DNA of 64,000 nucleotides, taken from the NCBI RefSeq assembly GCF_007830235.1, contig NZ_VLKI01000007.1, positions 149,645 through 213,644 of the forward strand. Direction: 5' to 3'. How positions within the stretch are numbered: the first letter of the stretch is position 1; each line of letters opens with the position of its first letter. The translations under genes and the position numbers were made by a program. The stretch is from Cytobacillus oceanisediminis (lineage in GTDB: Bacteria; Bacillota; Bacilli; Bacillales; Cytobacillaceae). Below the pieces are notes generated by a model, which did no database searches, was not told the DNA's origin, and worked only from the letters and a program-made list of their open reading frames with translations. Shown in pieces: positions 43,224-51,420 of this stretch.

Positions 43224-44438
43224 ATGGCAGGACCGTTAACAGGTATAACAGTAGTGGATGTAACGACAAACATTTCCGGACCTAGTTTAACAATGATTCT
43301 CGCTGATTTAGGTGCTGAAATCATAAAAATTGAGAGGCCGGATACTGGAGATGACTCAAGGGGGATGGGGCCCTTTTGGGAAGGGGAAGGCGTATATTTT
43401 CTCCATATTAATCGAAATAAAAATTCTATTGTTATAGACCTGAAACAGGAAAATGGCAGCAAAATTGTATATGATCTTGTTGAAAAAGCTGATGTGTTTG
43501 TAGAGAATTTCCGTTATAAAAAAGCGGAGAAAATGGGACTGGGATATGAAAAATTAAAAGAAGTTAATCCTTCACTTGTTTATTGTTCCTTGTCTGCCTA
43601 TGGACAGGATGGACCTTTGCGTGAAAGATCCGGGTATGATGCGATTGCCCAAGCAGATTCAGGCATTATCGGAATTAATGGAGCAGAAGGGTCAGAGATT
43701 GCGAGGGTGCCAGTTTCGGTTCTTGACCAGGGAAGTGCGATGTGGGGAGCAATTGGTATAATCTCTGCACTCCTTCATAAAGAAAAAACAGGTGAGGGGC
43801 AATTGGTCACAACTTCACTTTACGAAACAGGCGTTTTTTGGGTGGGCTACCACATGCTATCCTGGCTTGCAACCGGACAGGAACCTAAGAAAAATGGTGC
43901 CGGCCATACTGCTTTTGCACCATACGGGGCTTTTTATGCCAGCGATGCACCTGTTATGATTGGAATATCGAATAATTCCTTATTTAGGCGCTTATGCAAT
44001 GTGCTTGGGAAAGAGGAATGGGTTACAGATCCGCGATATGAGACTAACCCCAAACGAGTTGAAAACCGTGAGAATTTAAGAGTGGCTATTGAAAATATTC
44101 TTCAATCCAAGCCTGCTGATGAATGGGTGGGGCTTTTGGCAGCGGCTGGAGTACCAAGTTCAAAGGTGAAAAAGATTTCAGAAGTTGTAGAGGATGAGCA
44201 AGCAGAAGCAATAAATATGTGGAAAAAAGTTCCGCATTCAAGTATCAAAGACTTCAAGCTACCACGGCTGCCTTTCGAGTTAAGCAATTCCTCTGCAGAG
44301 GTTAAACAAGCACCTCCTAAGCTGGGAGAGAATACGAAAGACATCTTAGAGAAGCTTGGATATGATGAGGCGAAGATTGAGAATCTACTTAAAGATAAAA
44401 CGATCCAAAATACAGAAGAAAAAGCAGAATCTCGCTGA
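43224..44438 (+). CDS. Class III (CaiB/BaiF) CoA-transferase
   Basis: A 404-residue family III CoA-transferase. GPSLTMILADLGAEIIKIERP near the N-terminus, ENFRYKKAEKMGLGYEKL, and SGYDAIAQADSGIIG with the catalytic aspartate are characteristic. AAAAAGGGGGAACC precedes the ATG. It transfers CoA between an acyl-CoA donor, often succinyl-CoA, and the pathway acid. A perfect bidirectional terminator separates it from the convergent activator gene. Confidence 0.9.
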   Translation: MAGPLTGITVVDVTTNISGPSLTMILADLGAEIIKIERPDTGDDSRGMGPFWEGEGVYFLHINRNKNSIVIDLKQENGSKIVYDLVEKADVFVENFRYKKAEKMGLGYEKLKEVNPSLVYCSLSAYGQDGPLRERSGYDAIAQADSGIIGINGAEGSEIARVPVSVLDQGSAMWGAIGIISALLHKEKTGEGQLVTTSLYETGVFWVGYHMLSWLATGQEPKKNGAGHTAFAPYGAFYASDAPVMIGISNNSLFRRLCNVLGKEEWVTDPRYETNPKRVENRENLRVAIENILQSKPADEWVGLLAAAGVPSSKVKKISEVVEDEQAEAINMWKKVPHSSIKDFKLPRLPFELSNSSAEVKQAPPKLGENTKDILEKLGYDEAKIENLLKDKTIQNTEEKAESR

Positions 44439-44460
44439 CTTAGTAGACTTAATATGTTAC

Positions 44461-44506
44461 TATAAAAATCTCCTGACTATAAAGCCAGGAGATTTTTATA
44501 TATCTA
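44461..44506. terminator. Bidirectional intrinsic terminator between convergent genes
   Basis: A perfect 15-bp stem (44461-44475 with 44486-44500) with a 10-base loop and A/T runs on both flanks. It ends the CoA-transferase transcript and the activator transcript. Confidence 0.9.
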
Positions 44507-44519
44507 ACGCTGTACCTCA

Positions 44520-45917
44520 TTAATCCTTAATATACTTTTGAATCTTTCTGAAAGCAGTAGATTGATTTATTCCCAGTGCCTCACCAACTTTATAGGAGCT
44601 TTTATATTTCTTATAAGCCTTCATGATTAATTGTTCTTCCAATTCTTCTTGTGCTTGTTTTAATAGGCAAATGTCATTGATCTGTACAAGATATTGAGAG
44701 CAATCATTTCTGGAGTTTATGATTTTTTGTGGCAAGTCTATCATTTGGATTTCATTCTTATCAGCGGTAACTACCAGGCGCTCCATTAAGTTTTCCAATT
44801 CTCTTACATTTCCTGGCCAACTGTAGTTAATTAATTGATTCTCTGCTTCCAAAGAAAGATAGGTAGAAGAGCCGTATTTTTTATTAAATTTGTCTAAGAA
44901 ATAATCCATTAAATAGGAAATATCCTCTTGCCTCGTTCTTAATGGGGGAATGTAAATGGGTATGACATTCAATCTGTAGTATAAATCTTCTCTAAATGCA
45001 CCTTCCTCCACCATTGAATCTAAGTTTTTATTAGTTGCAGCTATAATTCTTGTATCGATATGTATTGGTTTGGAACCTCCGAGCCGCTGAACTACATTTT
45101 CTTGCAGAGCTTTCAAAAGTTTAACTTGAAGGTTAAGCGGCATTTCGCCAATCTCATCCAAAAATAAAGTACCTCCATCAGCCTCTTCAAATAATCCCTT
45201 TTTCCCATCTTTATTTGCACCTGTAAAAGCGCCGGGCTCGTATCCAAAAAGTTCGGATTCAATGAGAGATTCGGGTATTGCCCCACAATTAACATGAATA
45301 AAGGGCTGTCTGCTTCTATTGCTTTTTTTATGTATTAAAGATACGATGACACCTTTTCCAACACCAGATTTTCCTGTTACAAGAACAGTGGAATCTACCT
45401 TTGCAATTTTTTCTACCATTTTCACTATTTTACGCATATTTGGTGAAAAAGAGATAAAATCCTCCTGGCCTTTATTTTGAAATCTCCGCAGTTCTTCAAG
45501 TTCTTCTTGGAAACTCTCTAATAAATGTTCGGTCCGCTCAATTTTATCACGAAGCTGCCTGATCTCTGTGAGGTCTCTGGAAGTAAAGATAATGAATTCA
45601 ATATTTCCTTCAGAATCAAGGGATGGATTGCCAATACAATGGATGGTATGGCCAGTTCTTGTTCTTTGAATCATTGATATCCGTTCTTTTACGATAGGAA
45701 ATAGCGAAGGGGAAAACAGTCCCTTTCTGGCTAGCTCTTCAGTGTTTTTTCCTACTATTTCATTTGCTTTCATGCCATAAAAAACCTCACCTGCCGGATT
45801 GACCCGCAGTACTTTTCCATTGCCGTCAGTCACGAAAATTTCGTCAAAACAGGTATTAATAATCGTTTCTAATTCATGATTTAAAGACTTGTAAAGTGTA
45901 AGTTCGCTTGCTTCCAT
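44520..45917 (-). CDS. PAS-domain sigma-54-dependent transcriptional activator 2
   Basis: A 465-residue enhancer-binding protein on the minus strand. The PAS domain is at about residues 15-130, and the AAA+ domain has the Walker A GKSGVGKG near 185, GAFTGA near 230 and [11 protein letters not shown]. The C-terminal Fis-type helix-turn-helix has [19 protein letters not shown]. The start at 45917 gives MEASELTLY after GGAAGTGA; the frame continues to 46031, but those extra residues are hydrophobic and untypical. A perfect -24/-12 promoter lies in the divergent intergenic region, so its target is almost certainly the aminotransferase gene. Confidence 0.92.
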   Translation of the reverse strand: MEASELTLYKSLNHELETIINTCFDEIFVTDGNGKVLRVNPAGEVFYGMKANEIVGKNTEELARKGLFSPSLFPIVKERISMIQRTRTGHTIHCIGNPSLDSEGNIEFIIFTSRDLTEIRQLRDKIERTEHLLESFQEELEELRRFQNKGQEDFISFSPNMRKIVKMVEKIAKVDSTVLVTGKSGVGKGVIVSLIHKKSNRSRQPFIHVNCGAIPESLIESELFGYEPGAFTGANKDGKKGLFEEADGGTLFLDEIGEMPLNLQVKLLKALQENVVQRLGGSKPIHIDTRIIAATNKNLDSMVEEGAFREDLYYRLNVIPIYIPPLRTRQEDISYLMDYFLDKFNKKYGSSTYLSLEAENQLINYSWPGNVRELENLMERLVVTADKNEIQMIDLPQKIINSRNDCSQYLVQINDICLLKQAQEELEEQLIMKAYKKYKSSYKVGEALGINQSTAFRKIQKYIKD

Positions 45918-46029
45918 ATCTTCACTTCCATTTTTAAATTGAAGTTCTAATAACTGATAATGAAATAATAGCATAATAAGCAGGTAGCAACAATTCGTAA
46001 TATTTAGAATAATGCAGAGGAGCATGATC

Positions 46030-46051
46030 AATAATGCTTTAAATCATTATT
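46030..46051. promoter_or_regulatory. Candidate enhancer (upstream activating) dyad
   Basis: AATAATG and CATTATT are inverse repeats 8 bases apart, about 50 bases before the -24 element. A second dyad, ATGC/GCAT, lies just upstream, and AATAATGC occurs twice. This is a suitable place for binding of the divergent activator. Confidence 0.5.
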
Positions 46052-46100
46052 AACTGTTATCCTGGGAGAAATAAATCCTTAACTAATAGATACAAATCAT

Positions 46101-46116
46101 TGGCATAAGACTTGCA
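46101..46116 (+). promoter_or_regulatory. Sigma-54 (SigL) -24/-12 promoter
   Basis: TGGCATAAGACTTGCA matches TGGCAY-N5-TTGCA throughout, with GG and GC exactly 12 bases apart. It stands 55 bases before the aminotransferase ATG and downstream of the candidate enhancer dyad. Confidence 0.92.
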
Positions 46117-46170
46117 TCTTACTTTTTTAGAGTTTTTATATGAATCTACCATTATAAGGAGGTAAAAGGA

Positions 46171-47559
46171 ATGGTCACGTATAATAAAGAACAAATAAAG
46201 AATCTGCAGGAGTTGGATAAAAAACATTATTTGCACCCAACATCTTCTTTGAAACAGCATCAGGAAAATGGCCCGAAACGAATTTTTACAGAGGGTAAGG
46301 GGATTTATTTAACGGATGTAAATGGCGATCAATATATCGATGCGCTGGCATCGTTATGGAATGTAAATATAGGACATGGCAGGAAAGAGCTTGGGGAGGC
46401 AGCGAGCCAGCAAATGGGCAAGCTTGCTTATAGTTCATCTTTTAATAATCTTTCCCACGAAACGGTTATTCAACTGTCAGAAAAGCTTGCAAGCTTAACC
46501 CCAGGTGACTTGAACGTATTTTTCTTTACTTCCGGAGGGTCCGAATCAAATGATACGGCATTTAAGCTTGTACGGCATTATTGGAAAATGAAGGGACAGC
46601 CTGAGAAGAAGAAAATTATTGGATTAGAGCGGGCTTACCACGGAATTACAATGGGAGCGACAAGCGCAACCGGCATTCAGCAATTTCAAAATATGACAAC
46701 ATCTTTGGCACCTGATTTTCTTCATGCAGCAGCGCACAAAACGAATTGCGAATGGGGAGATAAGAATGATTCTGACTATTCAAGAAGCATCAGAGGGATT
46801 ATTGAAAACGAAGGTCCAGAAACCATTGCGGCTGTCATAGTTGAACCGATACAAGGAGCAGGCGGGGTCATTATTCCGCCAGATGGTTATCTGGAAGCTG
46901 TGCGGGATCTCTGTGATCAATATGGAATTTTAATGATAGCTGATGAAGTGATCTGCGGTTTTGGCCGGACAGGGAGAATGTTCGGTGTAGATAATTGGAA
47001 TGTGGTGCCTGATATCATGTGTATGGCGAAGGGGATTACGAGTGGTTATATTCCACTGGGAGCGGTAGCGATAACTGAACGATTAAGAGACAATCTTGCA
47101 GAAGTTTCGGACGATGTTTTATTCCATGGATTTACCTATAGCGGTCACCCAACCTCCTGTGCAGTAGCTTTGAAAAATATTGAGATTATTGAAAAAGAAA
47201 ATCTGGCGGCCCACGCAAGTAAAATGGAAATGGAACTTATTAAAGGGTTTAAGTATTTGACGGAGAAGCATTCATCCGTGACAAAATCCCGTGCAAAAGG
47301 TTTGCTGGGTGCCTTTGAATTATTCGAGGACCGGGAGCAGGGGATCCCTTTTGGACCGGAGAAAATGGCTGCACAAAAGCTGGTTGAAGAATGTCTTTCC
47401 CAAAAATTGATTGTTCGCTCAGTAACTTTTGGGGGTACAAATATTATTGCGCTGTCACCGCCGTTAATTATTACAAAAGAAGAAATTGAAAAAATGATCA
47501 TGATTTTTTCCGATGCTATTCAAACTGTTGAAAAGAGTTTAAGATTACAAAGTGTTTAA
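46171..47559 (+). CDS. Class III aminotransferase (omega-amino acid type)
   Basis: A 462-residue PLP-dependent class III (omega) aminotransferase. FFTSGGSESNDTAFKLVRHYW is the phosphate-binding region, DEVICGFGRTGRMFG contains the aspartate that contacts the PLP nitrogen, and CMAKGITSGYIPLGAV holds the PLP lysine. AAGGAGG precedes the ATG. The family includes beta-alanine, GABA, putrescine and taurine transaminases with pyruvate as acceptor. It is under SigL and the divergent PAS activator, as are rocD-, gab- or aco-type genes in Bacillus. An amino-acid permease follows, so the pair probably takes up and deaminates one amine or omega-amino acid. Confidence 0.9.
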   Translation: MVTYNKEQIKNLQELDKKHYLHPTSSLKQHQENGPKRIFTEGKGIYLTDVNGDQYIDALASLWNVNIGHGRKELGEAASQQMGKLAYSSSFNNLSHETVIQLSEKLASLTPGDLNVFFFTSGGSESNDTAFKLVRHYWKMKGQPEKKKIIGLERAYHGITMGATSATGIQQFQNMTTSLAPDFLHAAAHKTNCEWGDKNDSDYSRSIRGIIENEGPETIAAVIVEPIQGAGGVIIPPDGYLEAVRDLCDQYGILMIADEVICGFGRTGRMFGVDNWNVVPDIMCMAKGITSGYIPLGAVAITERLRDNLAEVSDDVLFHGFTYSGHPTSCAVALKNIEIIEKENLAAHASKMEMELIKGFKYLTEKHSSVTKSRAKGLLGAFELFEDREQGIPFGPEKMAAQKLVEECLSQKLIVRSVTFGGTNIIALSPPLIITKEEIEKMIMIFSDAIQTVEKSLRLQSV

Positions 47560-47641
47560 TTAGTTTTGCCAATTAGTTATTGAAGGCCCAGTGTATTTTT
47601 AAATTCCGTTTTCAGGTTAGGTTGTCTCGGGGTTTTTGCAC

Positions 47642-47835
47642 CCTGTTGATTGGAGCGGAAGGGGCGAGACTCCTCGAAAATGCATTCGCATTTTCTTCGT
47701 GCGGTGTTTATTCGAGGATGCTTATTCAAAGTCCTGCGGGAGTAGCGAGTCAGCAGGAGACCCCGCAGGTGCGAATGCACCGAGGAGCGTCGGATCGCCC
47801 GCGTTCGCTGAGTCCCTGGAGCGGAAATCAACAGG
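47642..47835 (+). repeat. Interspersed palindromic repeat, copy C (long form)
   Basis: A 194-bp element bounded by CCTGTTGATT and AATCAACAGG, with the long-form insert. That insert holds GAAAATGC facing GCATTTTC, and TCCTCGAA facing TTCGAGGA. Compared with copy A, base changes on one arm are matched on the other. It occupies most of the 443-base gap 47560-48002, which otherwise holds only the hairpin at 47868. Confidence 0.85.
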
Positions 47836-47867
47836 CCAAATTTTATAGAGCTATTGCCTTATCAAAA

Positions 47868-47903
47868 GAGGGTGTCCAAAAGCTATACTTTAGGGACACC
47901 CTC
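47868..47903. other. Hairpin attached to repeat copy C
   Basis: GAGGGTGTCC pairs with GGACACCCTC around an AAAAGCTATACTTTAG-type loop. No T-run follows on the plus strand, so read-through from the aminotransferase to the permease gene is possible. Confidence 0.6.
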
Positions 47904-48002
47904 CCTTAAGCCGATAAAATTATCAGAATATTATTTATATTCGGATAGACATTCTTGCTTGTTCAATCTTTATACATCCAAAAAATGAGTGGAGGAAAAT
48001 GA

Positions 48003-49445
48003 ATGAGTGAAAAGAAATTCATAAAAACACTTGGAAATCGAGACGTACTTTCCTTGGCTTTTGGTGCAATGATTGGCTGGGGATGGGTTGTTACTACGGG
48101 ACTTTGGATCACTGAAGCGGGTTCACTCGGTGCAATTCTTGCCTTTGTCATTGGAGGATTGCTTGTTACATTCGTTGGTTTAACTTACGCAGAACTTGCA
48201 TCTGCGCTTCCATTGGCCGGAGGGGAACACGTTTATAGTTTTAAAGCAATGGGAAGGGTTGCTAGTTTTGTTACAACATGGGCCATTATTTTGGGATATG
48301 TTTCTGTAGTAGCATTTGAAGCTGTGGCTCTGCCGACTGTATTTGAGTATTTGATCCCTAATTATAGTAAAGGATATTTGTACACCATAGCTGATTGGGA
48401 TGTAACGGTCACATGGGCAGGTGTAGGTATTATAGGTTCTATCTTTATCGCGTGGATTAATTATCGGGGGATTAAGTTTTCAACTGCAGCTATGTTTATT
48501 TTAACATTATTAATTCTTATAGCGGGTGTCTTATTAATATCTGGCAGTTCATTCTCAGGAAACGGGCAAAATATGCAGCCGCTGTTTGAAAAAGGCATGG
48601 CTGGCATTTTAACGGTTGTCATTATGACTCCTTTTATGTTTGTTGGATTTGACGTTATTCCACAGGCAGCAGAAGAGATAAACCTTCCTCAAAAACAAAT
48701 TGGGAAATTATTAATCGTGTCTGTTATTTTTGCAATAGTATGGTACATTGCAGTAATTTTCGGCGTTTCCCGAGTGTTAAGTCCTTCAGAAATCGCTCAA
48801 TCCAATCTTGTTACAGCTGACGCAATGGCAAAAGCTTTCAATAGTAAAATGATGGGCAATCTTCTTGTCCTCGGGGGTATTGGCGGAATATTAACAAGCT
48901 GGATTGGATTTTATGTTGGCGGCAGCCGGGCAATATATGCACTTGCAAGGGCAGGCATGCTGCCGAAATCTTTAGGTGAACTCCATCCTAAATATAATAC
49001 CCCTCATAAAGCAATCTTATTAATTGCAGTGTTATCAACAGCAGCTCCATTGTTAGGCAGACCTGCGCTAGTTTGGCTGGTGGATGCAGGCGGACTTGGG
49101 TTAGTCGTGGCATGGTTTATGGTGGCGTTATCATTCGTAATTTTGCGAAAAAAATCTCCAGATATGCAGAGGCCTTTTCGTCTTCAAGGAGGTACATCAA
49201 TCGGATGGATAGCGGTTATTATGTCTTTGGGCGTAAGTATTCTTTATATGCCAGGTATGCCTTCAGCACTTATTTGGCCATACGAATGGGTAATCGTATT
49301 TGCCTGGATTATCCTGGGATTTTGTTTTTACAAAATATCCATGTCGAAATACGGAACGGAATACTCGAATAAACATATGAATGATGAAATCGCCAGAGTA
49401 ATAAAATACGAAGACGAAACGGATATAGAAGAAAAAAGCAGTTAA
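48003..49445 (+). CDS. APC-family amino-acid permease
   Basis: A 480-residue permease with about 12 helices. It begins with the APC consensus LSLAFGAMIGWGWVVTTGLW near residue 15; AFVIGGLLVTFVGLTYAELA follows, and later GFDVIPQAAEEINLPQKQIG. GGAGGAAA stands before ATG 48003; a nearby ATG at 47999 is followed at once by a stop. It should import an amino acid or amine with protons or sodium. It probably serves the aminotransferase upstream and may share its SigL promoter through repeat C. Confidence 0.88.
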   Translation: MSEKKFIKTLGNRDVLSLAFGAMIGWGWVVTTGLWITEAGSLGAILAFVIGGLLVTFVGLTYAELASALPLAGGEHVYSFKAMGRVASFVTTWAIILGYVSVVAFEAVALPTVFEYLIPNYSKGYLYTIADWDVTVTWAGVGIIGSIFIAWINYRGIKFSTAAMFILTLLILIAGVLLISGSSFSGNGQNMQPLFEKGMAGILTVVIMTPFMFVGFDVIPQAAEEINLPQKQIGKLLIVSVIFAIVWYIAVIFGVSRVLSPSEIAQSNLVTADAMAKAFNSKMMGNLLVLGGIGGILTSWIGFYVGGSRAIYALARAGMLPKSLGELHPKYNTPHKAILLIAVLSTAAPLLGRPALVWLVDAGGLGLVVAWFMVALSFVILRKKSPDMQRPFRLQGGTSIGWIAVIMSLGVSILYMPGMPSALIWPYEWVIVFAWIILGFCFYKISMSKYGTEYSNKHMNDEIARVIKYEDETDIEEKSS

Positions 49446-49459
49446 TTCTTAATATAGCG

Positions 49460-49512
49460 GTACCAGGCACCTATACACCTAAGCCAACTGATATAGGTAC
49501 CTGGTACTTTTT
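49460..49512 (+). terminator. GTACC-type palindromic repeat copy 1, terminator of the permease gene
   Basis: GTACCAGGCACCTATA pairs with TATAGGTACCTGGTAC (one mismatch), followed by TTTTT. The sequence family recurs at 51113 with compensating changes. Confidence 0.75.
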
Positions 49513-49573
49513 GTGTATAAATATGATGTCCCTGTTTCAAAATAAAAACACTTTCAACAATGGAGGGTACATC

Positions 49574-49717
49574 ATGGGTGAAAAGTGTTTTTATTGTACA
49601 GATGATATTGAGGGTAATCATATGCACAGGATTACATTTGATGTAGCGGATAGTGAAAGGGAAGAAATACTATGCAGAGATTGTTATCAGGAGTGGCTGC
49701 AGGGTATAAAGGGTTAA
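49574..49717 (+). CDS. 47-residue protein with two CxxC motifs
   Basis: A small protein with a good GGAGGG site upstream of ATG 49574. Cys5-x2-Cys8 near the N-terminus and Cys34-x2-Cys37 near the C-terminus suggest one zinc ion bound in a knuckle fold. The remainder is acidic. It lies between the permease terminator and another small gene. I do not recognise a named family; a regulatory or metal-binding role is open. Confidence 0.7.
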   Translation: MGEKCFYCTDDIEGNHMHRITFDVADSEREEILCRDCYQEWLQGIKG

Positions 49718-49739
49718 AAAAGGATTGGAGGTTTTTGAG

Positions 49740-49919
49740 ATGAATAAAGACAATATTGAATATGGCCAGACTGAAGCGGAGAAGGACCTCAAAAATAGGC
49801 AAAGTGAGGGAGTATTAGAAATTAGTTCTACAGGGTATGGATTGGAGTCTGTTTCAAAAGAAGAAAACAGAACCTCGGAAAACAATCCGGATAATCAATC
49901 TGGGTGCGGAGGATTATAA
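49740..49919 (+). CDS. 59-residue acidic hypothetical protein
   Basis: A polar, Glu/Asn-rich small protein ending in SGCGGL, with one cysteine. GGATTGGAGG precedes ATG 49740; the TTG at 49725 overlaps that site. It has no signal peptide or membrane segment. It starts 22 bases after the CxxC protein gene and ends directly before a terminator, so the two are probably co-transcribed. The function is not recognised. Confidence 0.6.
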   Translation: MNKDNIEYGQTEAEKDLKNRQSEGVLEISSTGYGLESVSKEENRTSENNPDNQSGCGGL

Positions 49920-49920
49920 A

Positions 49921-49956
49921 TTAAAAACGTCTGCTTAATTGCAGGCGTTTTTAAAT
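49921..49956 (+). terminator. Intrinsic terminator after the two small genes
   Basis: TTAAAAACGTCTGC (49921-49934) pairs with GCAGGCGTTTTTAA (49941-49954) around TTAATT, with a T-run in the 3' arm. Confidence 0.85.
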
Positions 49957-50087
49957 GTAAAAAAAAGGTACAACTCAAGTAGCAGTTGGGCAGGAATACC
50001 TTTACTTAAAGCTGAATACAATAAGAAAATGGAAACGACTTCCTAAAAAGAGATACAGGAAGAATATAAAGAAAAGCTGGGGGAAAA

Positions 50088-51110
50088 ATGAGTAAGCGAA
50101 ATTGGGGAATTTCACTATTGTTGATTGGTAGTTTAATAGGATTAGCTGGGTGTGCGGAAGAAAGTGTGAAGGAAAAAGAATTAGAGAAGAAAACGGCTGA
50201 GGAGCAGGCAAAAGAAGAAGCCCGGGAAGAAGCCAAGTTAGAGGAGCAAGCTAAAGAGAGGAAAGAAAAAGAAGAAGTAAAGCCAGTCGTCGTTAATGTA
50301 ATCGATCCAAAAACAAAAGCCATACTAAAATCGTTTAAACCGGCGGAAATGGGCTTTGGATCCGAGGATGAGAAATACAAAGCAGAACTCGAAAAATGGG
50401 CCAGAGAAATAGCAAGAGGAACAGACACAAAGCAAGGCTACGATCAAAGGATGATTCTCGATAAAATAGGACCTGACGGAAAGGTAATAAAGGGTCAGCC
50501 TGAGATTATACTGGAAGAAAGTGAATTAGTTGAGAAAATTCATGACTCCTCAGTTAGCGGAGGAGATGTTGAACTTCCGCTTTATGTAACAGAAAGCGGG
50601 TATAATCCTGAGGATGTTCCTGGCTTGGATGAAGTTGTAGTTGCTTCTTATACGACCTACTTCAATAGTGGTGTTGCAGGAAGAACGAAAAACATTGAGC
50701 TTTCCGCAGAGGCAATCAATAATATAATTCTTGGTGTCGGGGATCATTTTTCATTTAATTCAACAGTTGGGCCAAGTGACGAAGCCCATGGGTATCAGCC
50801 AGCAGAGGAAGCCATTAATGGGAAGCTTGTTATGGGTATTGGCGGCGGCATTTGCCAGACATCATCGACTTTATTCAATGCTGTTGATAAAGTCGGAGTC
50901 AGTTATGTGGAAAAGCACCATCATTCTGTAACAGTAGGCTACGTTCCTAAAGGCCGGGATGCAACTGTCTCTTACGGAGGCAAGGACTTCAGATTCGAAA
51001 ACACGACTGGTGTACCGCTCCTGGTAAAAGCCCATTTCGGTAAAGGGGTATTAACCATTGAACTTAGAACCTCCAAACAGTATGAGGGAATGTTTAAGAA
51101 AGCAATTTAA
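50088..51110 (+). CDS. VanW-family lipoprotein
   Basis: A 340-residue lipoprotein. The signal peptide ends in lipobox LAGC (Cys22). Residues about 25-65 are a Lys/Glu-rich coiled stretch. The C-terminal half is the VanW domain with GVAGRTKNIELSAEAINN, GDHFSFNSTVGPSDEAHGY, GIGGGICQTSSTLFNA, HHHSVTVGYVPKGRDATV and FENTTGVPLLVKA. It is anchored outside the membrane and probably acts on or binds the cell wall. It is similar in layout to Bacillus YoaR-type proteins. It does not imply vancomycin resistance. GTACC-type hairpins lie on both sides of this small-gene region. Confidence 0.88.
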   Translation: MSKRNWGISLLLIGSLIGLAGCAEESVKEKELEKKTAEEQAKEEAREEAKLEEQAKERKEKEEVKPVVVNVIDPKTKAILKSFKPAEMGFGSEDEKYKAELEKWAREIARGTDTKQGYDQRMILDKIGPDGKVIKGQPEIILEESELVEKIHDSSVSGGDVELPLYVTESGYNPEDVPGLDEVVVASYTTYFNSGVAGRTKNIELSAEAINNIILGVGDHFSFNSTVGPSDEAHGYQPAEEAINGKLVMGIGGGICQTSSTLFNAVDKVGVSYVEKHHHSVTVGYVPKGRDATVSYGGKDFRFENTTGVPLLVKAHFGKGVLTIELRTSKQYEGMFKKAI

Positions 51111-51111
51111 T

Positions 51112-51166
51112 CGGTACCAGGCCCCTATGCCAGTTAAGCCAACTGGTATGGGTACCTGGTATACTT
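51112..51166. repeat. GTACC-type palindromic repeat copy 2 after the VanW gene
   Basis: GGTACCAGGCCCCTATGCC and its partner GGTATGGGTACCTGGTA form a long, slightly imperfect hairpin around TTAAGCC. The loop-side AAGCCAACTG is shared with copy 1 at 49460. No long T-run follows. Confidence 0.7.
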
Positions 51167-51176
51167 AAAATAATTA

Positions 51177-51205
51177 TTGAAATATTCAATTAAATATAAT
51201 ATAAT
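51177..51205 (+). promoter_or_regulatory. Sigma-A promoter with long leader before the CoA-transferase gene
   Basis: TTGAAA (51177-51182), 17-base spacer, and a perfect TATAAT (51200-51205). Transcription from about 51212 leaves a leader of about 210 bases that contains a terminator-like structure. Confidence 0.72.
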
Positions 51206-51331
51206 TGTTTCAACAAACCGATGACAGCAATTCTCTTGCTGCATGTACGGCTTGAAATTTTGTTAAAAAGTGTATTTTAAAAAATTGGCTTTGTTCACTT
51301 GATCTTCCTTGCCGGAAGACGAGCCTTGGAT

Positions 51332-51391
51332 AAGAGTCAGTAAAGCGTTCAATGTCCTTAAGACATTGTCTGTTTTGCTGGCTCTTTTTTG
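51332..51391 (+). terminator. Leader terminator / attenuator candidate
   Basis: AAGAGTCAG (51332-51340) pairs with CTGGCTCTT (51378-51386), and AATGTC pairs with GACATT inside; a T-run ends at 51390. An additional hairpin, CTTCC/GGAAG (51304-51318), precedes it. It lies between a good promoter and the start of the CoA-transferase gene, 30 bases before the ATG. I could not match it to a known riboswitch or T-box. Confidence 0.6.
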
Positions 51392-51420
51392 TTTATTAAA
51401 TGGACGAAAGAGGTGAGAGT

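Noticed and set aside
50088..51110. VanW gene as a sign of glycopeptide resistance
   Set aside because: No vanH/A/X or vanR/S genes are near. VanW-domain lipoproteins are common in Bacillaceae and the neighbours are unrelated.
51212..51390. Known riboswitch or T-box in the leader of the CoA-transferase gene
   Set aside because: No AGGGTGG-type T-box sequence and no core motif of SAM, TPP, glycine or c-di-GMP switches was seen. Left as an unclassified leader.
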